Below, one piece after another: positions 21,065 to 23,777 of a DNA stretch of 23,777 nt. The stretch is from CAYXRK01 sp964467615 (lineage in GTDB: Bacteria > Hydrogenedentota > Hydrogenedentia > Hydrogenedentales > GCA-2746185): NCBI GenBank assembly GCA_964467615.1, contig CAYXRK010000061.1, positions 1-23,777 on the forward strand, read 5' to 3'. Made by a program: the position numbers and the translations under genes. The notes under the pieces were generated by a model, which was not told where the DNA came from, searched no databases, and worked only from the letters and a program-made list of their open reading frames with translations. Position 1 is the first letter of the stretch; every line of letters starts with the position of its first letter.

Positions 21065-21738
21065 TCGTCGCGGCGCTCCAGCCCGGTTACCTCCCGTGGC
21101 TTGGCTTCTTCGATCTGATGAAACGATGCGACGTGTTTGTCATCGAAGATTCGCTCAAGTACACGAAGCAAGACTGGCGCAACCGTAACCGAATCCGGAC
21201 GCTTCAAGGCTGGGCCTACCTAACCGTACCCGTCGAAAAAGGCGCGACCGAAAAGCGTATCCGTGACGTGAGCATCGACAACAGCAAGGACTGGGCCTCG
21301 CGGCACTTCACGCTTCTTCGTGAAAACTATCAGCGCGCGCCCTATTGGGAACAGTACGCGCCGTTTCTGGAGGAATCGTTACGCCGATCCTGGACCAACC
21401 TGCAAGAACTCGATATATATTTTATCGAATTCTTCGCGCGCGAATTCCAAATCGCAACTCCACGGCGCTTGCTAAGCGAACTCGGGATCGAATTCGCCGG
21501 CGACAAAACCGGCGACCTTGTAAAGCTTACCCGCGCGGTGGGCGGCACGACCTTCATCGAAGGCACCACCGGCAAATCATTCGTGAACGTCGAACAATTC
21601 CAGGCCGCCGGCCTCGACATCCTCTTCCAAGACTACGAGTGCCGGCCATACCCGCAACAGTTCGAGCCGTTCGTGTCGCACCTCTCGGCCATCGACCTGC
21701 TCCTCAATCTCGGGCCTGCGGCAGGTGCGCACATCTAG
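21061..21738 (+). CDS. WbqC-family protein
   Basis: The ATG at 21061 overlaps the AsnB-like stop by ATGA, so the two are translationally coupled. The 225-aa product shows the WbqC-like signature throughout: IVAALQPGYLPWLGFFDLM at the N-terminus, VFVIEDSLKYTKQDWRNRNR, LTVPVEKGATEKRIRDV, and a C-terminal RPYPQQFEPFVSHLSAIDLLLNLG. The family is found in O-antigen and capsule clusters and in some natural-product clusters; its reaction is not well defined. The repeated pairing with an amide-forming enzyme here suggests that it handles the substrate or intermediate of that enzyme. It is convergent with aroA, 32 bp apart, without a convincing terminator. Confidence 0.9.
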   Translation: MIVAALQPGYLPWLGFFDLMKRCDVFVIEDSLKYTKQDWRNRNRIRTLQGWAYLTVPVEKGATEKRIRDVSIDNSKDWASRHFTLLRENYQRAPYWEQYAPFLEESLRRSWTNLQELDIYFIEFFAREFQIATPRRLLSELGIEFAGDKTGDLVKLTRAVGGTTFIEGTTGKSFVNVEQFQAAGLDILFQDYECRPYPQQFEPFVSHLSAIDLLLNLGPAAGAHI

Positions 21739-21770
21739 CTCGATTATTCTGGCGCGTAGAAAAGCGCGGG

Positions 21771-23048
21771 CTATTCGCTTACTAACACGTCCCCGCCGAT
21801 CTCGCGCAAGTCGTCGATGAATCCGGGGTACGTCACGGCCGCCGCCTCCGCGCCGTGAATCACTGTCTCACCCTCGAGTTGCGTTGCGATGATCGCGAGC
21901 GCCATGACGACGCGATGATCGTCATGCCCCTCGACATGACACGCGTGCAGTCGGCTTGACCGAATGACAATGCCGTCAGAAAGCTCTTCAACGTCACCGC
22001 CTAACTTTTCCAGCTCCTCACGCATTACCGCGATCCGGTCCGTCTCTTTGATGCGCGCTTGCGGCACATTCACAAGCCGTGTTTCGCCTTCGGCAAAACA
22101 CGCGAGGGCGGCCAGCATCGGCAATGCATCAGGCGTCGCGTTCAAATCGATTTCACAGCCGTGAAGCGACTTCGCGCGAACGCATACGCCGGAGTCCGAC
22201 GCCGCAACGTCCGCGCCCATCTCGCGCAGATAATCGACCACCGCCTTGTCGCCCTGCGTGTCCGCCATATCCAGCCCGCGCGACGTGACCTCGTTTCCCG
22301 CGAGCGCGCCCGCCGCCAGGATGAACGTGCCAGACGAGAAATCCGCGGGGATGCGCCGATCCACTGCCGCGAATACCTGTCCACCCGGCACGCGAAACTG
22401 CCGGAAATCGTCCGCATATTCGACGCGTACCCCTTGCCGCTCGAGCCAATCCAGCGTCATCTCCACATACGGCCGTTCATTCAATAGCGGGACGTCAATT
22501 GTCGAATCGCCCTCCGCCAACGGACACGCCATCAGCAGGCTCGTCAAATACTGGCTACTCACCGCCTCGATGGTCGTCACGCCGCCGCGAAGAACGCCGC
22601 TAATCTCGACGGGCGCGCAACCATTTCCGTGAGGAAACCGGACCTTCGCGCCCAGATCGACCAGAGAATTTCCCAACGCGGCCGCCGGCCGCCGCTGGAT
22701 CTGGTGATCGCCTGTAAGGGTCGCCGAGCCGTCACGCAACAGCGCGCACGCGCCCATCGCGATGCGTAGCGTCGTGCCGGAATTCAGGACGTCGATCGTT
22801 TCGGTCGGCGCACTTGGGCGACCGCCCACGCCGCGGACGCGCCACGTCTCGCCGCGATCGTCGATCTCCGCGCCCAACGCTCGAAACGCCGCGAACGCCG
22901 CCTTCGTGTCGTTCGAGTGCAGTGGCGCGCGGATCACGCTTTCGCCCTTCGCCATCGCCGCCATCGCCACCGCCCGGATCGTGTGCGACTTCGATCCGGG
23001 AATGTCCACCGCGCCCGCAAGGCGCGATTTACGAACAGTAAGTTTCAT
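21771..23048 (-). CDS. aroA: 3-phosphoshikimate 1-carboxyvinyltransferase (EPSP synthase)
   Basis: AroA joins phosphoenolpyruvate to shikimate-3-phosphate in aromatic amino acid synthesis. The 425-aa product has the two-domain inverted-barrel pattern. Visible motifs are PGSKSHTIRA (K20, S21 and R25), LNSGTTLRIAMG (N89-G99), GDHQIQRRP (phosphate-binding Arg), SSQYLTSLLMA (S164-Q166), TPDALPMLAALA, RIKETDRIAVMREEL and GHDDHRVVMALA. The position of E. coli Pro101 is Ile96, and DHQIQRRP replaces the common DxSLxxRPM, so it is not the standard class I or II form. No ribosome site is obvious before the ATG at 23048. It appears to be monocistronic and is divergent from the small ankyrin gene. Confidence 0.95.
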   Translation of the reverse strand: MKLTVRKSRLAGAVDIPGSKSHTIRAVAMAAMAKGESVIRAPLHSNDTKAAFAAFRALGAEIDDRGETWRVRGVGGRPSAPTETIDVLNSGTTLRIAMGACALLRDGSATLTGDHQIQRRPAAALGNSLVDLGAKVRFPHGNGCAPVEISGVLRGGVTTIEAVSSQYLTSLLMACPLAEGDSTIDVPLLNERPYVEMTLDWLERQGVRVEYADDFRQFRVPGGQVFAAVDRRIPADFSSGTFILAAGALAGNEVTSRGLDMADTQGDKAVVDYLREMGADVAASDSGVCVRAKSLHGCEIDLNATPDALPMLAALACFAEGETRLVNVPQARIKETDRIAVMREELEKLGGDVEELSDGIVIRSSRLHACHVEGHDDHRVVMALAIIATQLEGETVIHGAEAAAVTYPGFIDDLREIGGDVLVSE

Positions 23049-23074
23049 AGTGGGAGTTTCACGTAAGAGCGCGA

Positions 23075-23080
23075 TAGTAT
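23075..23080 (-). promoter_or_regulatory. Possible -10 element for aroA
   Basis: TATACT on the minus strand lies about 27 bp before the aroA ATG, giving a leader near 20 nt. No credible -35 accompanies it. The same hexamer at a similar distance precedes the lipoprotein operon. Confidence 0.28.
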
Positions 23081-23167
23081 ATTCACCAAGCGGGCATACA
23101 TACAGGCAGCCTACTCTTCCTCGTGCTCGTCATTCGTCATCGTAATCGGTCTCAATAAAACTTTCCC

Positions 23168-23671
23168 GTGACCCCAGACCACCCCCTCCACCTCGCCGCT
23201 CGCCAAGGCAACGTCGCCGAGCTCCGCCGCCTGCTCGACGCTGGCGCAGACCCGAACGAGATCGCGCCTGACTCCACCACCGCGTTCCACTGGGCCGCGT
23301 CGTGGGGCCGTGAAGAGGTGGGCCTCCTCCTTCTCGAAAGCGGCGCGAACCCGGGCGTGGCCGATGACCAAGGCGAAACGCCGCTCCACCTCGCCGCGCG
23401 CAAGGGACACACCGGGTCCCGGTTGTTGGAACGCATGCTCAAATTCCCCGGCCTCGATCTCAACGCCAAGGACGGCGAGCGCGGTTGGACTGCTCTGCAT
23501 GGCGCGGCCCAACGCGGACGGGCGGACATCGTCCAACTGCTGCTCGATGCCGGCGCGGAAGTCAACCCACTCGATGACTCGGGCTGCACGCCGCTCGATC
23601 TCGCGCGCCGCAAACACCGAATCGACGTCATGAAACTCCTCCGCGAACGCGGCGGCAAATGCGCGAAATGA
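23168..23671 (+). CDS. Small ankyrin-repeat protein
   Basis: A 167-aa protein made almost wholly of five ankyrin repeats: HPLHLAARQGNVAELRRLL, TAFHWAASWGREEVGLLLL, TPLHLAARKGHTGSRLLE, TALHGAAQRGRADIVQLLL and TPLDLARRKHRIDVMKLL. The GTG at 23168 is the earliest possible start because a TAA in frame lies at 23156; no Shine-Dalgarno is evident. There is no signal peptide, so it is probably a cytoplasmic binding protein. A second ankyrin gene lies at the other end of the window; the two are not neighbours and the repeats are consensus-like, so a recent duplication is not implied. Confidence 0.88.
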   Translation: MTPDHPLHLAARQGNVAELRRLLDAGADPNEIAPDSTTAFHWAASWGREEVGLLLLESGANPGVADDQGETPLHLAARKGHTGSRLLERMLKFPGLDLNAKDGERGWTALHGAAQRGRADIVQLLLDAGAEVNPLDDSGCTPLDLARRKHRIDVMKLLRERGGKCAK

Positions 23672-23777
23672 GGCGTCGCATCCCCCGCTTACCCTTCGAA
23701 ACACTGTTGCAGTGAGACGATACTAAGCAATCGCGTCAAAATAAATTGATTATGTTTTATTCCGTTTGGGTACGATA
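23672..23777. other. Right-edge spacer with no recognised feature
   Basis: This AT-richer stretch has one small hairpin (cactg-ttg-cagtg, 23702-23714) without a T-run directly after it. No gene or clear terminator is seen before the window ends. Confidence 0.5.

Noticed and set aside
19538..21738. Lasso-peptide biosynthesis by the AsnB-like protein
   Set aside because: No precursor peptide, B1/B2 protease pair or ABC transporter lies nearby; the partner is WbqC, which points to glycan or small-molecule modification.
23111..23704. Minus-strand frame opposite the small ankyrin gene
   Set aside because: The plus-strand ankyrin repeats are unmistakable; the opposite frame is a shadow of the repeat consensus.
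1..23777. CRISPR arrays, tRNA or rRNA genes
   Set aside because: No regularly spaced direct repeats and no T-loop/acceptor pattern or rRNA motif were seen by eye on either strand; an automated scan was not possible.

Overview
The window is a GC-rich bacterial chromosome segment of 23.8 kb with about 20 credible genes, packed densely. The gene at the left edge is cut off by the window. The content suggests an environmental bacterium of the Planctomycetota / Hydrogenedentota kind. The clearest sign is a secreted PSCyt1-DUF1549-DUF1553 cytochrome protein. A Tat-exported orphan paired with a membrane-HEAT protein, a eukaryote-like sphingosine-1-phosphate lyase homologue and large ankyrin proteins fit that picture. 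This lineage call is inference; no rRNA or tRNA was seen to anchor it.

Layout, left to right. (1) 2-3382 (+): a long ankyrin-repeat protein, open at the left edge, then a polyprenyl-phosphate sugar-1-phosphate transferase that starts exopolysaccharide synthesis. (2) 3503-3955 (+): a DtxR-family metal regulator, convergent with a minus-strand propionate pair, prpB (methylisocitrate lyase) and prpC (2-methylcitrate synthase). (3) 6271-9324 (+): the large PSCyt1/DUF1549/DUF1553 protein. (4) About 9385-11340 (-): an AT-richer island. It holds a decayed IS1595/ISXO2 transposase end, four tightly packed small genes of unknown role and one isolated 70-residue gene. (5) 11403-13985 (-): a Tat-exported protein of unknown function and a membrane protein with a HEAT-repeat domain. 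These are divergent from (6) the PLP-dependent S1P-lyase-like enzyme (14091-15509, +). (7) 15515-16194 (-): a Phd/PIN toxin-antitoxin pair with a palindromic promoter-operator. (8) 16308-19113 (-): an operon of a LolA-like lipoprotein, rlmN and purU. (9) 19190-21738 (+): ribosomal protein bL28 with a textbook terminator, then a two-gene unit of an asparagine-synthetase-like protein without its N-terminal glutaminase cysteine and a WbqC-family protein. (10) 21771-23048 (-): aroA. (11) 23168-23671 (+): a small ankyrin protein.

How the genes work together. prpB and prpC supply two steps of the methylcitrate cycle; prpD is not in the window. The lipoprotein, rlmN and purU are translationally packed (a 4-nt overlap and a 2-nt gap). 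The AsnB-like and WbqC genes overlap by ATGA and probably act together on a surface glycan, a theme shared with the sugar transferase at the left end. The best candidates for something undescribed are the four-gene cassette beside the transposase remnant, the AsnB-like/WbqC pair, and the Tat-protein/HEAT-membrane pair facing the lyase.
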